Positions 9,897 to 21,012 of a stretch of DNA of 64,000 bases are shown here, piece after piece; within the stretch, counting starts at the first letter, position 1, and every line of letters starts with the position of its first letter. The notes below the pieces were generated by a model. That model saw nothing but the letters and a program-made list of their open reading frames with translations. It was not told the DNA's origin and did no database searches. This DNA comes from Kappaphycus alvarezii (lineage: Eukaryota > Rhodophyta > Florideophyceae > Gigartinales > Solieriaceae): contig NADL03000124.1 of assembly GCA_002205965.3 (NCBI GenBank), forward strand, positions 62,001-126,000, read 5' to 3'. The position numbers and the translations under genes are program-made.

Positions 9897-11374
9897 TTAT
9901 AGGGGTAGATCGTCGGGAGGAGAGATACTCAGAACCAACTACCCCAAGAAGGGGGTGTTGCAAGCGATAAAAGTGCTACCATGGTATAGTTGAACGAAAA
10001 AAAAGGAGTGTATATGGAAGAGAGTTGAGAGTTCTACAAGCAAGTATGGAAGGGGCAGGGTCTACCACTGATGTTCTGCGACCAGCGTAGGAAAAATGTT
10101 TCTTGATTCTGGAGTTGACTTTGAACTTCCTACTACTCGAGACTTGGCTTGAAGTTGTCTCTCAACTTCTTGACCTCTCCATGAGGAAGCAGTTTACTCA
10201 GCCTATATAGACTTTCGGCTACCCCGTTAGTCCGAACAAAACTACAGAATGTACCAGGAAATGCATACAAACAATTTGTGAGGATGATATACTCTAAACA
10301 AAAGATACTTAAGAAACAAACAATCAATAAGGTCCTCCTATTTCCCATTCTCTAAATCAGATCCAAACAACTCCTCTAAAATATCCATGCTGCCCAAGCC
10401 GTCCCCATAGATATCTGCGAACGGCTTATAACTATCTATTTCCTCCTGGAAGAAATCTAAACTACTAAAGATATCTCCATCCGGTTCCAGCGTTGGCACC
10501 ACTTGTTCCATACTCTCTAGTCCAGGCCCCACCAGTCCAAGACTCTCCATGCCCTCTGTTCCCTCATCCACCTCGTCCTCGTCCTCGTCCTCATCATCAT
10601 CCTCCTCCTCCTCTTCCTCCTCTTTCTCCTCTTCCTCCTCTTCCTCCTCTTCCTCCCCATCCTTCTCCGGAGTCTCGTACACTAGCTCAGGGGCTAACTA
10701 TTCCTCGAAGGACTCCCCGCTCTCCTTCTCGACTTTCTCAGTCTCATCCTCACTTACCTCCCTCGCCTCTTCTTCTATGAAGAGGCGGCGAACGAACTCG
10801 ATGATTTTCTTCTTAGATTGCCGCCGGATGTAGTCGTCGGCATCGGTTGGCCCGTAGACGGCGAGACGGAGGCCATTGATGGGACGGAAAGGGCGGTTTT
10901 TGGAGATAGGGACAGAGGGGCGATTTGACGTCATATTTCTGGAAAAGAGTTGAGCGGGGTTGCGGATGTTGACAGAAAGGGTAATCAGCTTATCAAGTTG
11001 TTGGTGGTAGGAGTGATGCTTCAGCGACAATGCTATAGCACTTTAAATAGGGGCATGTCTTTGGTAATAATCATGGTCTTGGTCCAAAAAAGGCGATACT
11101 GCGGCCTTGTATTTACATGAATTCGGAGCACCATAAAAATCGACGTGATAAAATATCAGAACTGAATTTGGGAGGCGAAGTGACCACGAATTGAAAGGCG
11201 TCTCTTTGAAGGGGGAGGTCCAAATATTCAAACATAAAATAGAAAATGGAGTTGTACAGTGAATTTGGATTCATAAAGGAAAAAGATATTCAGAATTTGT
11301 TTGGGAAGACAAAGGTAGGATGATTGGTCAAGGACGGATTTCAAGATGCGAAGAGGACCTTTTTCGTTCCGACA
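9897..11374 (-). mobile_element. Solo LTR-2 (1,478 bp), carries an acidic-protein gene
   Basis: On the minus strand it starts TGTCGGAACG at 11374. Its last bases, at 9897 (TTATAGGGG on the plus strand), correspond to the CCCCTATCA end of its relatives with one change. It is flanked by a perfect GCTAC duplication (9892-9896 and 11375-11379). It sits inside copia-1, between protease and integrase, and so is younger than that element. The 3' half is nearly collinear with solo LTR-1. The U3 half differs from LTR-1 but resembles 13205-13660 and 35307-35990, so at least two U3 subtypes share one coding and R-U5 part. Confidence 0.87.
10338..10934 (-). pseudogene. Acidic LTR-encoded protein, copy 2 (best preserved)
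   Basis: I start at the ATG at 10934 because MTSNRPSVPISKNR aligns with the start of copy 1; an in-frame upstream ATG exists at 11030. The frame runs 198 codons to a stop at 10338 and is broken only by one TAG at codon 79, where copy 1 has the Trp of FEEWAAPEL. Order: basic/hydrophobic helix (KKKIIEFVRRLFIEEEA), the region around that stop, a Glu/Asp block, then PDGDIFSSLDFFQEEI and the acidic terminus MDILEELFGSDLENGK. The spacing of bulky residues in the acidic tail is that of an activation domain. The function is inferred. No signal peptide or membrane segment is present. Confidence 0.75.
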
Positions 11375-11539
11375 GCTACCTCCAATGTATTAACGTCTCT
11401 CAGTTCGTCTGACTGCTTATCTAATTATACAAAATTCGTCCTCTATATCAATCAATAAAGCCATCCGTGGACCCAACAAGGTCCAAAATACCTTCGGAAG
11501 CAGGAGTAGTAATTGAGAGAAACTCCTTGAGAGCTGGGG

Positions 11540-12673
11540 TTCCACAAGCGTGTTGCTTAGAGACACATTATTAATGCCTCCGTCGCCTTATCACACCGTT
11601 CTAGTTCCTGGACGATCTCCAAGGACTTTAGAATAGTCACTGAATAGAATTGGGGCGTTGCACTTCTGTAGCGGATGAACGACTCTACTTCAGGGGTCAT
11701 ATTGGATATAGTTCCAGAGTCCAGCATCAATGAAGTGTCAATTGAAGTTTCCGATTTTTCATCACTTGCGCGTATACTTAGATTCCTGGATATAGCACGT
11801 GCATTTTCAGCCCGATTATTCATTTTCCGGGTTTTTTGATTTTACCTCTTCGTCGGAACTCTGCTTTAAATTGCCGTACTTCTCACCGAAACTCTGTCTG
11901 AACTAGCTTATGGACCATAATTCATTCCATTCTTTTGAAGTTGCGAACAAGCTCACTTGACATGAACGACTTGGTTCTGTGGCTCAAGGGATTAAAAAAC
12001 GATGTTTTGTGATTGTTTTTCTCACAGATTTGGCATTTCATTTTTAGGGTCAGTCCAACACTCGCGCAGTCACTGTTTTATTTCTAGAGACAATGGGCTG
12101 TTTTTCTTCAATTTTTATTGCATTCATGCTCTCGCAATTTAACTTTTCTCCCGCAAGTGATTTTATTGTTGCTTACACAGGATTCAACTGCTCTGCCCAG
12201 ATCGATGCAATGAGAATTCCAAATTCCATAACTTCATCGATAGAGGAACCTATCACCTTGAGCGTTTTAAGAAGTATTCCCATCTTGCTGACGTGATCAG
12301 ATAAGTCTTGCGAGATTGACTGCAGCGTAGAGTCAAAAACTCACTCATGCATGAGATCTTTGAAGCAGGAGACCTTTGAGTCAAAGCGCTGGTTAAGTTT
12401 TGCTATCATATTGCAAGCATTCCCAAAAACTGACCTTATAACACGCAATGTTGTATACGTCAGTGCACTAATGATAATCCCACTAGCAAATCTCTGCATT
12501 CTCTTGAAATTATTAACTTCCTTCTCAGTTGCGTCATCAGCACGAGTAAATTTGTTCTCTAAAACATCAGAAATATTCTTCTCGTCACAAGCCGGATAAA
12601 CATGAATACGACGTAAAGAGTAGTCTGACTTGGAGTGACGTAGTCTTATCTTGACCTTACTGCTTTCTTCCAT
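11540..12673 (-). pseudogene. copia-1 Gag and protease
   Basis: Gag begins MEESSKVKIRLRHSKSDYSL at 12673; the ATG choice fits the family's usual start. It runs through an ALTYTTLRVIRSVFGNACN region and LNQRFDSKVSCFKDLM, then LQSISQDLSDHVSKMGILL. A zinc knuckle follows at about 12045-12003: CQIC-EKNNH-KTSF, whose final Cys is Phe. The protease reads LMLDSGTISNMTPEVESF at about 11735-11680, keeping the DSG catalytic triplet. Stops lie between Gag and knuckle and around 11850. The element is truncated on the protease side by the LTR insertion. Confidence 0.82.
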
Positions 12674-12809
12674 AGCAAAAGAAATCAATTTAAGAAGAAA
12701 ATTACAGTGCAACTGAAATCCACAATTAATTGTTGGCCTCAGGAGTAGTTTTAAACTCAAAACAAACCGGAAAATCTTGGCTTAGTTGCGCTGCGATGCT
12801 ACCATCTTG

Positions 12810-13200
12810 AAAGGGAGGATACTATTTTTCTCATGAACTTCTTCGGGAAGCTGCGAGCTGGTCGTTACAAGCTCTGCCTTCCCCTTTTATTAACTTTAAC
12901 AGAGAGAAGAATAGGGAAGAAGTATCTCCTAAAGTAGCACCTCGGACAAAGGGCAGCTCAGGCATGGGATCATTGGGTGTTCTACGGCCAACTATAGAAA
13001 TTGCCGAAGCAACTCTCTCGAACACCCACCACAAAATCATCAGGAGACTGCTTCTTCAACACTGCTTGACGTTGTCCCACCCTTGCGTGACTTTACAAAA
13101 GAGGAGCTCTGTGTCGTCCGCGCCTTCAAACCTGGTTCCTCCGCAGGGGACTCTGGCCTTAAGCCATGTCACCTTGTTGAACTGATGCGATCACTGTCTC
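12810..13200 (+). pseudogene. LINE relic D: 5' region and RT N-terminus
   Basis: From 12815 the sequence equals the flanks of solo LTR-1 without the insertion. In the plus direction one then reads SLGVLRPTIEIAEATLSNTH and, in the next frame, PPLRDFTKEELCVVRAFKPG followed by GDSGLKPCHL. This is the segment just before RT motif 1 in this LINE family. The copy stops near 13200. The AACTT at 12836-12840 is the unoccupied counterpart of the target site of LTR-1. Confidence 0.75.
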
Positions 13201-13204
13201 CTCC

Positions 13205-13660
13205 GGTCCATTCGTATTCCTAGAACTTGGAATAGGATAACATCTTCACGGCTTTGGTCACAATAAAAATGGAGTAAAATTGTCTTCAAAAAGTTTCACG
13301 GCCTTGGACGCAATAAAATGGGAGGCAAAATTACTGGTATGAATTTTCATGATGGCAAATCAACAAAAAAGTCTGTTTGATACAATATTGGAACTGTATT
13401 TGGAGGACGACGCAGATCACGAGTCGAAATATTTATACGAATTACTTATACTTTAACAAGGACCAATTCTTCAAATGGAGAACTTGAATTTATAAATAAG
13501 AAGGTCTTTGGATTTCTTTTCTGTCGAATGAAAAGGTTGGATGACAGAATTTGGAAAGGGAAAGGCCAAAGATGTATCCTGGAGATAAAGGGAACAAGAA
13601 CTTGACGAAAGTGGTGATAAAAACTGTAGCTAGCCAATTTTCAGCAGTTTTTTTCAAGAC
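13205..13660 (-). repeat. U3 fragment of the acidic-gene LTR family
   Basis: This matches 35640-35990 and more weakly 11100-11370, which are U3 regions of minus-strand LTRs of the acidic-gene family. No coding part or R-U5 follows, so it is a truncated LTR. It contains two tandem, diverged units of about 55 bp, each beginning TTCACGGC(C/T)TTGG (at about 13237 and 13291). Confidence 0.6.
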
Positions 13661-14684
13661 TTAAATGCGAAAGTGTCTAATTGAATGACAAGCTGTATAT
13701 TCCTGTACGAAATCTGTGGCCTTCTCATCTGAAATCGATTGATGAATAGTCATTATTTCTGTATTCCTTTTGCACTGTAATGCACTATAATATGTATGCT
13801 GATTTAAGTACAGTCATAGTCACAGCATCTACTTGTGCGATAGGAACAGTATTTCGTCCCGTTATCACGACACGAGATCAAGTACCGCAAAATCAAAGTA
13901 GCATGAAAGTGAAAACTCACCCAAAAACTTCATCTCTCCTCTCTCCGTAAAATTTATGCCTTGGATTTGACGCCGCATTGATATTAGATTTTTCCTCTTC
14001 TCTGAGCCTGAAAATCAAATCCAATGAAAATTCCTTCTTTCACTGGTCCGAAGCACTTTTCATAATTATAGACCTACAGTGCGCCCACATTATGAGTTGA
14101 AAGCGCACGTTCGAAACAGGAATGGTGCACGAAAAATTCACGTTTATCTCCTCCGTAGACATGAGAGAATACAGTCTCTGAAGCTCCGGAGGTTGAGAAA
14201 CCCAAAATCAAGATGATGGGCAGTAATTCGTTTGCACTGTGCTTTACTGGCGATAAATGTGCATTTACAGTTCGCAGCCCATCATGGAAAAGATCGAAAT
14301 GGGGAGAAACAGGGCTTGTCCTACCATGAGAGTTTAAGATTGTGGAACATATGCTGCATGGCAATGAAGAGGAATCAAATATAGAACAGGCAGTGATGGT
14401 GCCATGGAACAGCAAGTAAAAATTAGTCATTAGTACTGCAAACAGGTATGCAGCTTTCAAAGCAATCTTTAACATGGCATGCCTCTATAACAGAATGAAC
14501 TGGAGTATTTTTGTCTTATTTCCTCACTCGCTTGCAAATTTGATCCTGCTGAGCTGTAATAGATGATGAGCTGTCATATCAAACTGTGTGTTTTCTGTAC
14601 TGGCTTTATCACAAGACCTTTTCGTATAACATTCCCGCCCTTTCAGAAATCGAGACACTTGGGCCTATTTATTATGAATAATCA
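13661..14684. other. AT-rich stretch with one unassigned ORF
   Basis: The longest frame is 133 codons on the minus strand (14475-14074). It has a hydrophobic start (MLKIALKAAYLFAVLMTNFYLL), which could be a signal anchor, followed by a few Cys and no known motif. Its codons look like background and I do not call it a gene. Nothing else is recognisable. Confidence 0.35.
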
Positions 14685-15860
14685 ACCCTTCGATAAAGGT
14701 TTTTGAACATCATTCCATAGAATTTTTAGCGACGGATTGCAATATATTTGCTTCGTTAAACCATCAACATGATTTGCAATATTACCGATAAATCCAATAT
14801 TTTTTATTTTAAAATTTTTGAAGGCTTCGAGAGCAGCAGCAATGTTTATCATCAAACGTCTATCAGTGGCATGTGAAGCACAGGTAGTGACACCGAAAAT
14901 TTGCCTCGGGTCTGTGAACAAGCTCAGGGGTATTTTACTTTTTAAGATGAGCCCAAAGTCTTGTTGCAATACGTAAGCGACATCTACTGAGGCATATAAT
15001 GCGTAAAAGTCTCCAAAAATGATATATCGGACGACTTTACGATACTTGCGGCTGCTGTAGTTCAATATATGATAGCGATTGGATTCATCACAAAGAAAAA
15101 TGATTAATCCTAGCTGCGAAGTAAAATATATGGTTGTCGCAAATTAGGCATCTGTATAGATACGAATATATAGGGTGCTGAAATTGAGCAGGGCTTACTT
15201 GAGAAGTATTTCTGTCGTATCTTTCACATAGCTTAATGGATTAAACAAGTTTCTCGATTTCCTTCTTTCTAACAGTGTAAGGGTATACTTGTCCTGTGCG
15301 ACTGACTGCAAAACATATGCCTGGAGGGCAGGTGAGATAACAACTTAAAAGCGGCGCGAACGTAGCGGAACAGCTCAAAGGTAGAATTTTTCGGAACCGT
15401 TTTGAACTCGGTAGGATTATTGTTGTTAATGAGTTTAGAGAGGTCGCTGATCATGAAACGATTTTGTTCGAATACAGATGTCAAGGAACTCAAGGTTATC
15501 GTATTCAATCGTTTTTGACTGAAATGGATGAGCTGTGATTTCAATGAGCTTATCACTTTTTTTCATTTCTAGCAAACAAATAAGTATCAAGATTGGCTGC
15601 AAAAGTCCATTGGTATCTTCGGTAGCTATTCTCATGTGAAGAAACAGATCCCCATCGATTGGTAGCATTCTAAGTTCTTACTTGATAAAGAATTCGTGAG
15701 TAGCCCCTCAGTGGTTATCAGAGTCACAGATACCATAAAACGGCCTTTTAGCTTCAATACTTGATCTCCTCTAATCTTGGATAATTTTCGATTTGCTTCA
15801 TGTTTCTCAAGATAAATATCACATCTCAGCCTTCCTTTCACTTAGAGGTAAGCTTGAACG
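14685..15860 (-). pseudogene. copia-2: RT and RNase H relic
   Basis: From high to low coordinates: KRPFYGICDSDNH (about 15750) and GDLFLHMRIATEDTNGLLQ, then ANLDTYLFARNEKK at about 15590-15550 in place of the YVDDTLL box. FELFRYVRAAFKLLSHLPS at about 15390-15330 is the RT connection. IRIYTDA at about 15160 and SSRKYRKVVRYIIFGDFYAL with TDPRQIFGVTTCASHATDRR and NHVDGLTK (15065-14685) are RNase H, in which the GE of the active site reads GD. The last frame of 127 codons is open. This is a different copia lineage from copia-1. Gag and integrase are not recognisable upstream. Confidence 0.8.
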
Positions 15861-16954
15861 AAATCAACCAATTCGAATCCGTAATTGAGAATGGCATATA
15901 CTGAAATAATTATTTTCGTGGAGCTTTGGCTATGCAAGATGAACTATTTCATATCTTATTTGCAGCCTTGCCAACCGAAAAAGGCTTTGGACTTCTATCA
16001 GTCGGTACTTGGATTCTTTAGAGCAAGTTCAAATCTTCCACCAATAATAATTCCTTTGTGGGGGAGAGACGCAATACTGACGAATTACCAGTCATTATGA
16101 TCAAATTGACCCGGAATCTCATTGCGTTTGGCCGTTTCAAATTCTGCAGAGTTGAAACTTGCGTCTGAGCCAGTAAGCCTCTCCATGATATATTTTAGGC
16201 TTATTGTCTCAAAAGACCCAGTTTTCCTTCGGTTTTGACCCAAAATTCAACCATTCTTTCTTGAACAGTTGTTGAAAACTTTTCGCCCGACAGAAATAGC
16301 TCAAAGACGTATTTTATTGCGTCACAGTCAAAAGGTGTCAAAATAGCTTGGGAAAGGAGAGACCATGTATAGCGACGCGGCTTAACGGCTCCATCGTTTA
16401 TGCTTAACCGATTGTAGCTTTGCGAATATATTCAATCTTGTGTGCTTCACTCTTGTGCGAAACATGCAGTTGCGGTGAAAGCCTTGTTATCAGCTTTTAT
16501 AGTGTTTCAACTGTTGCAAGCTCATCAAGGACTTTGGAAGTACATTCAGATAACCTAAGTCCACTGAGATAGTCCTTCACTCTATTTTGAAGAGCTATGG
16601 AGCTGTATGCATTCCCAATGAGGCTTATCGCTTCAATAGACGAATTAACTTCGTTATCAATGCGACCCAGTTAAAATTTCTTAGCATAAAAAATGTAGAA
16701 GATTATGAAGTTATTGCTTCTTCTGAGCAGTGCTGAGACCATAGTCATGAGGTAATTCGGATGGAAAGTGGCTTATATTCAAAAGTGGTTGGTTTATAAG
16801 TACCCATATTCTATGCTACAGTTCATATCAAGGCTTTATTCCGTATAATAGTACAGTAAAATTAAAATGTCAATTAAATTAAACCAGCAACATTGTGAGG
16901 ATATGTCGGGAATGTAGTACCACAGCCCAAAAAACTTGCCACGTCTAGCACGTA
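15861..16954. other. Probable continuation of copia-2, unreadable
   Basis: Upstream of the copia-2 RT in the minus direction, short fragments look protein-like, but stops occur every 20-40 codons and no motif can be named. I see no LTR. Confidence 0.3.
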
Positions 16955-17240
16955 GCAATGTTGTGGGTGGAAGTCTACATTAAGCGTTACAAGCCGAGCT
17001 TACGATTTTTTAGATAACTACTGACTGTTGTAGCCGAAGAGATGGCCCTTTCTTATTGCGGCAAGAACAAGTGTCTACCTCTTCTGTCTGATGGCTGGTT
17101 TTTCTCGTCTCGGACTTGCTCCGCTACTCGATACGCAAGCCCTTATATACACTTTTTGTAGCCTGTCTGCACTGCATATGTGATTACAGAGCAATGCACT
17201 ACAAAATTTGTCCACCAAAAACAATACATCTGATGGCTAC
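16955..17240 (+). repeat. LTR-like dispersed repeat, copy 1
   Basis: About 250-280 bp are repeated inverted at 32865-33135. Shared landmarks are TACAAGCCGAGCTT, TTATTGCGGCAAGAACAAGT, TTCTGTCTGATGGCTG and TACGCAAGC followed by a TATATA-like box (CTTATATACAC at about 17141). A TATA-like element near the middle, and the size, suggest a solo LTR. The termini and target duplication could not be fixed. Confidence 0.55.
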
Positions 17241-19579
17241 ATTAGTATTTGGACAGCTTAACAAATGCCCAGTAAAGCAAATACACGACGTGAACCACTT
17301 CAAACTGTTAAGGGTGTGATAATTAACTTGATTTTTTTGGAGCTCGATCCGAGAATTTATCTGTCATTAATTATTCTCTGTTCTTTCGAAAAGGGCAACT
17401 GAACCGACTTCACTTTACTGCAAGAGCTATGAATTTTCATTTATATCAGCAAAGATCAATGGGATCCATTTGCACTGCTGACTGTATTCATTAGCAAGAA
17501 AACCCCTTAAAAGTTCTGGAGTTAAGTTTGTAGTCATTACTAAAGATACTCGAGCTATGAAGGAGATCAGAAAAACGTTTTGTCGCAACTAATACTGCTC
17601 ATTAAAGCGACCACGAAAGTAAAAGCACTCAATAACGAGCTTTCTCTGTATTTAACCACCACTGGTGGCTGAAAGACTCAAAATGAAGGCAGTCATGCAC
17701 ATATCAGGAGTAAATCACGACTGAAAAAATAAAAAAGTTTGTTTTAAGCTGCTGCAGGTAGATGCGAAACTTCATTAATTTTGGTGAGCAAATCAGTCGA
17801 AAAATCTGCGACTTTCACAAACCTTTCTTTTAGTTTTCTCCCTCCTAGTAGGAATTTGTATTCGATAGTCTATTCTGAGAACTCCCAATGACAGGAGATT
17901 AAAATACAAAGCAAATAAGAACTAGTAAACTAATGGTTTTAATCTTAAAAATAAAGGAAAGGCTAAAAAATGAGATGCAAAGTCCGAAACGACAAGTGCT
18001 TTCGCATCCTGAAGTTTTAATAGTGCGAGTAAAACTATTTGTTCCATTAAATTAAGCTTTTTATAATTCCAGAGTGCATAACGAGCCAGATAGCATACTA
18101 ATACGGGACATTGTGCATAATCAATTCTAACTATTACTAGCTGATATACCTAGGTTACACCGTGTAAATAGATACGGCAGAAATAATTAGGGTGTCTGAA
18201 CAGTATAAAAAGTTTTACTTGAGACTACTTTAATCTTTAATAAATCAAATATTTTGGTATAAGCCTTCCCAAGACAAATTATGAGTCTACCCTCCCCTCA
18301 TCATCAAAACGAATATCTTTCCCATGAATCAATAGCCATCAACTCCTCCCAAACAATCAATTTACCGCCGGCATCTTTTGCTTACTCATATATAAAAGCG
18401 TAATGGATCATCACGGGCTAGATGAGCATTTGAAGGAAAAATGATAAAATTGATATGCGTGTTTGAAAAATATGTTTTTTCTAGACAAAGAAGAATTTGA
18501 GGAAAATTAAACTCAAAATCTTGCATGAATGCTATTCCACGCTAAATACTGAACATTTGCAAATTTACAAAACAACTAAAAGAGCATCATCAAAGTTTTG
18601 CTATAAGAACTTGCTTACGTATGTACAGCGATAGGTTCGTTCTTGCCTTATCCAAAGAAATAATGCAGCTTCACAAAAACCCACAGGCCGCCTAAATACC
18701 TCATCTCACTGAAATTGGAACAGTCGTATTAAAGTATAGATAAAATTACAGCATTTACCAGTCTATAAATCGGAAACAGTGGCATGACAGCTGTCGTTGA
18801 ATGGCTTTCAAAAATGACCAATTCTAATCCAAAGATGCCAAATATTCGCGCTTTATCAACTGCTAGGCCATTTAAGAATCATGAATCCAGGAAACACAGA
18901 ATGCTGGATATCACTCTTTGTCGTCAAGACTCTATATTCATGCGAAGGTTTTTCAGTGGTATGTCGCTTCTTCTACGTAGTAAGGAATCTTCTTTTTCCG
19001 GTGTATCACACAAACATATGATAACTTGTAAATAAGAAACAAGAAAATATAACACATAGTTTGTTATTCCGTTTGGTGAGACAAGACGTATTGGGACAAA
19101 TACCTGGTAGACGTCGACATTGCTTAAAACTAATCTATTTGAAACTAGCGAGATTTTTCTCTTATTGAAATCTTCAGTTCACCTGAGAGCTGTTCAGTTG
19201 AAAATATTATCCACAAAACAGCCAGTTCCGACATTTTTATAAAATTGCTTGGATTCCAGCAATTTGGCCTGCATAATGACTGGCATTGACGAGGAATTTT
19301 ACGGGGCGTAGTTACTACCCCCCTACTGTATAAGCTTGTATCTATTTGGTTCTTTAATGTTTGAAAAGTGCGATTCGTATCAGCATGCCTTTTTTGAGTC
19401 GATTGTTGTTGTCTGGAGTACTTTAACATAGGTCCAATACATCTCAACCAAAAGCAGAACACCCAATCCTCCCCCCTTTGCAGCCATTCTGCGGTTTTTG
19501 GATAACAACTTTAGTACAATAAATGAACACCTTTTCTTCCATTCAATGAAATGGTTCTACTTCTCAAATATTAGAATAT
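17241..19579. other. 2.3 kb AT-rich sequence, nothing recognised
   Basis: Only short random frames (83 codons at most) are present. I find no TE protein motif, no RNA gene and no clear repeat shared with the rest of the window. Confidence 0.5.
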
Positions 19580-20918
19580 TGTAATACAAAAATGGTCCGC
19601 CCCTCGTGTAATACAGGAAATAGTCCTCCCAAAGGGAATAGCAACTTATAACGATCCCGCTCCTGCCTCCGCTTACCGTCCTCTCCAAATTTGTGTACTA
19701 TCCTCCCTACATATTTTAATACAGTATCCTTTCCTCCAAATCAGCGTTTTACGTCTTTTTTATCTACCTTCTTCATCAAATTCACTCCTTATGTAGAAAT
19801 TTCACGCAAATGCGCTACTGCAATTTCGATTTTAACTTTAGTACCGACTCCAGTCCGCCTCTAAGGTGTACTTAAACCCATTTTACCCAACTTTTTTGAG
19901 ATCCACCAACCCCTACACACACTACCCTCCCCTCACACCCTCTATCCTCCATCCACAATCGCCCACTCCATTTACAACCAAAATGAACAACCTTCGCCCC
20001 TCCGCCTCCATCACCAAAAATCGCCACCCCCGCCCCCTAAACTCATTCCCCTACTCCCTTTCGGACCTACTGACCGTGATGACTACCTACGCCGCAAACA
20101 AAAAAAGGTGATCGAATTCGTGCGTCGCTTGTTCGTCGAGGAGGAGGCGGAGGAGGTACCTGAGGGCAGGAGTGGGAAGTCGAGGAGGGAGCTGGGGAGA
20201 CCTTCGAGGAGTGGGCAGCCCGGAATTGGTCTACGAGGTTAACGATGAGGAGGACGAGGATGAGGACGAGGACGAGGAGGATGAGGGAAAGGGAGGCATG
20301 GGAAGTGTTGGAATGGTGGGCCGGGACTGGAAAGTATGGAACAAGTGGTGCCGACGCTGGAACCGGATGGGGATATCTTTAGTAGTTTAGATATCTCCCA
20401 GGAGGAAATAGAGAGCTATGAGCCGTTCGCAGATATTTGTGGGACTTGGGCAGCATGGATATTTTGGAGGAGTTTTTGGATCTGATGTAGAGAATGGGAA
20501 ATAAGAGGACCATATCGATTGTTCGTTTCTTAAGTATCTTTTGTTTAGAATATATCATCCACACAAAGTGTTTTTATGAATTTCCTGGTATCTTCTGTAG
20601 TTTTGTTTGGACTTTAGTGGTAGCCAAAAGTCTATATAAGCTGAGTAAAGTTGGCAGACAGCTTCAAGTCAAGTCCCGAGTAGTAGGAAGTTTAGAGTCA
20701 ACTTCAGACCCAAGAAAAATTTTTCCTACGCTGGTTGCAGAACATCAGTGGTAGACCCTGCCCTTCTATACTTGCTTGTAGCCCTCTCAACTGTCTTCCT
20801 TACCCACTCCTTTTTGTTCGTTCAACTATACCACGGTAGCATCTTTTTCGCTTGCAAAACCTCCTTGTTGGGGTAGTTGGGCCTGAGCATCTCTTCTTCC
20901 GACGATTTACCCCTATCA
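19580..20918 (+). mobile_element. LTR-3 (1,339 bp) of the acidic-gene family
   Basis: It starts TGTAATACAA and ends CCCCTATCA and is collinear with solo LTR-1 throughout, including leader, ORF, TATATAAG box (about 20632) and U5. No internal retroelement sequence adjoins either side, so it is a solo LTR. The flanks AATAT and ATTAG do not match, so the target duplication is lost or the copy has been rearranged. Confidence 0.82.
19983..20504 (+). pseudogene. Acidic LTR-encoded protein, copy 3
   Basis: The start MNNLRPSASITKNRHPRPLN is intact, and the leader ends CAAAATG as in copy 1. Frames then change after about codon 18, again at about 20195 and in the Glu/Asp block, and the terminal LEELFGSDLENGK equivalent near 20450-20504 has a deletion. 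This is the most damaged of the three complete-length copies. Its interest is that the same protein start and end are kept in the same LTR position. Confidence 0.6.
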
Positions 20919-21012
20919 ATTAGTCGTACGTTTTCCCACCCAGGAGAAATACGCATGCATCGCCTTCAATTTGGTTATATTTGGCAATCAAGCAATGATC
21001 GAAACGGCTATA

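Larger units (their letters stand above)
6740..12760 (-). mobile_element. Ty1/copia element copia-1 (split by solo LTR-2)
   Basis: Read on the minus strand, the order is gag (12673 down to about 12000), protease (about 11700), [solo LTR-2], integrase (about 9450-8880), RT (about 8300-7300) and RNase H (7060-6740). This is the Ty1/copia arrangement. LTRs cannot be recognised at either end: only about 130 bp separate the gag ATG from the LINE scrap at 12.81 kb. Stops and frame changes are scattered throughout, and the element is an old relic. Confidence 0.85.

Noticed and set aside
10549-10833. Serine- and proline-rich ORFs on the plus strand opposite the acidic gene
   Set aside because: They are the complement of the Glu/Asp codon run of the acidic-protein gene.
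14074-14475. 133-codon ORF with hydrophobic N-terminus as a secreted host protein
   Set aside because: AT-rich surroundings, no repeat, no homologous copy and no promoter-like context.
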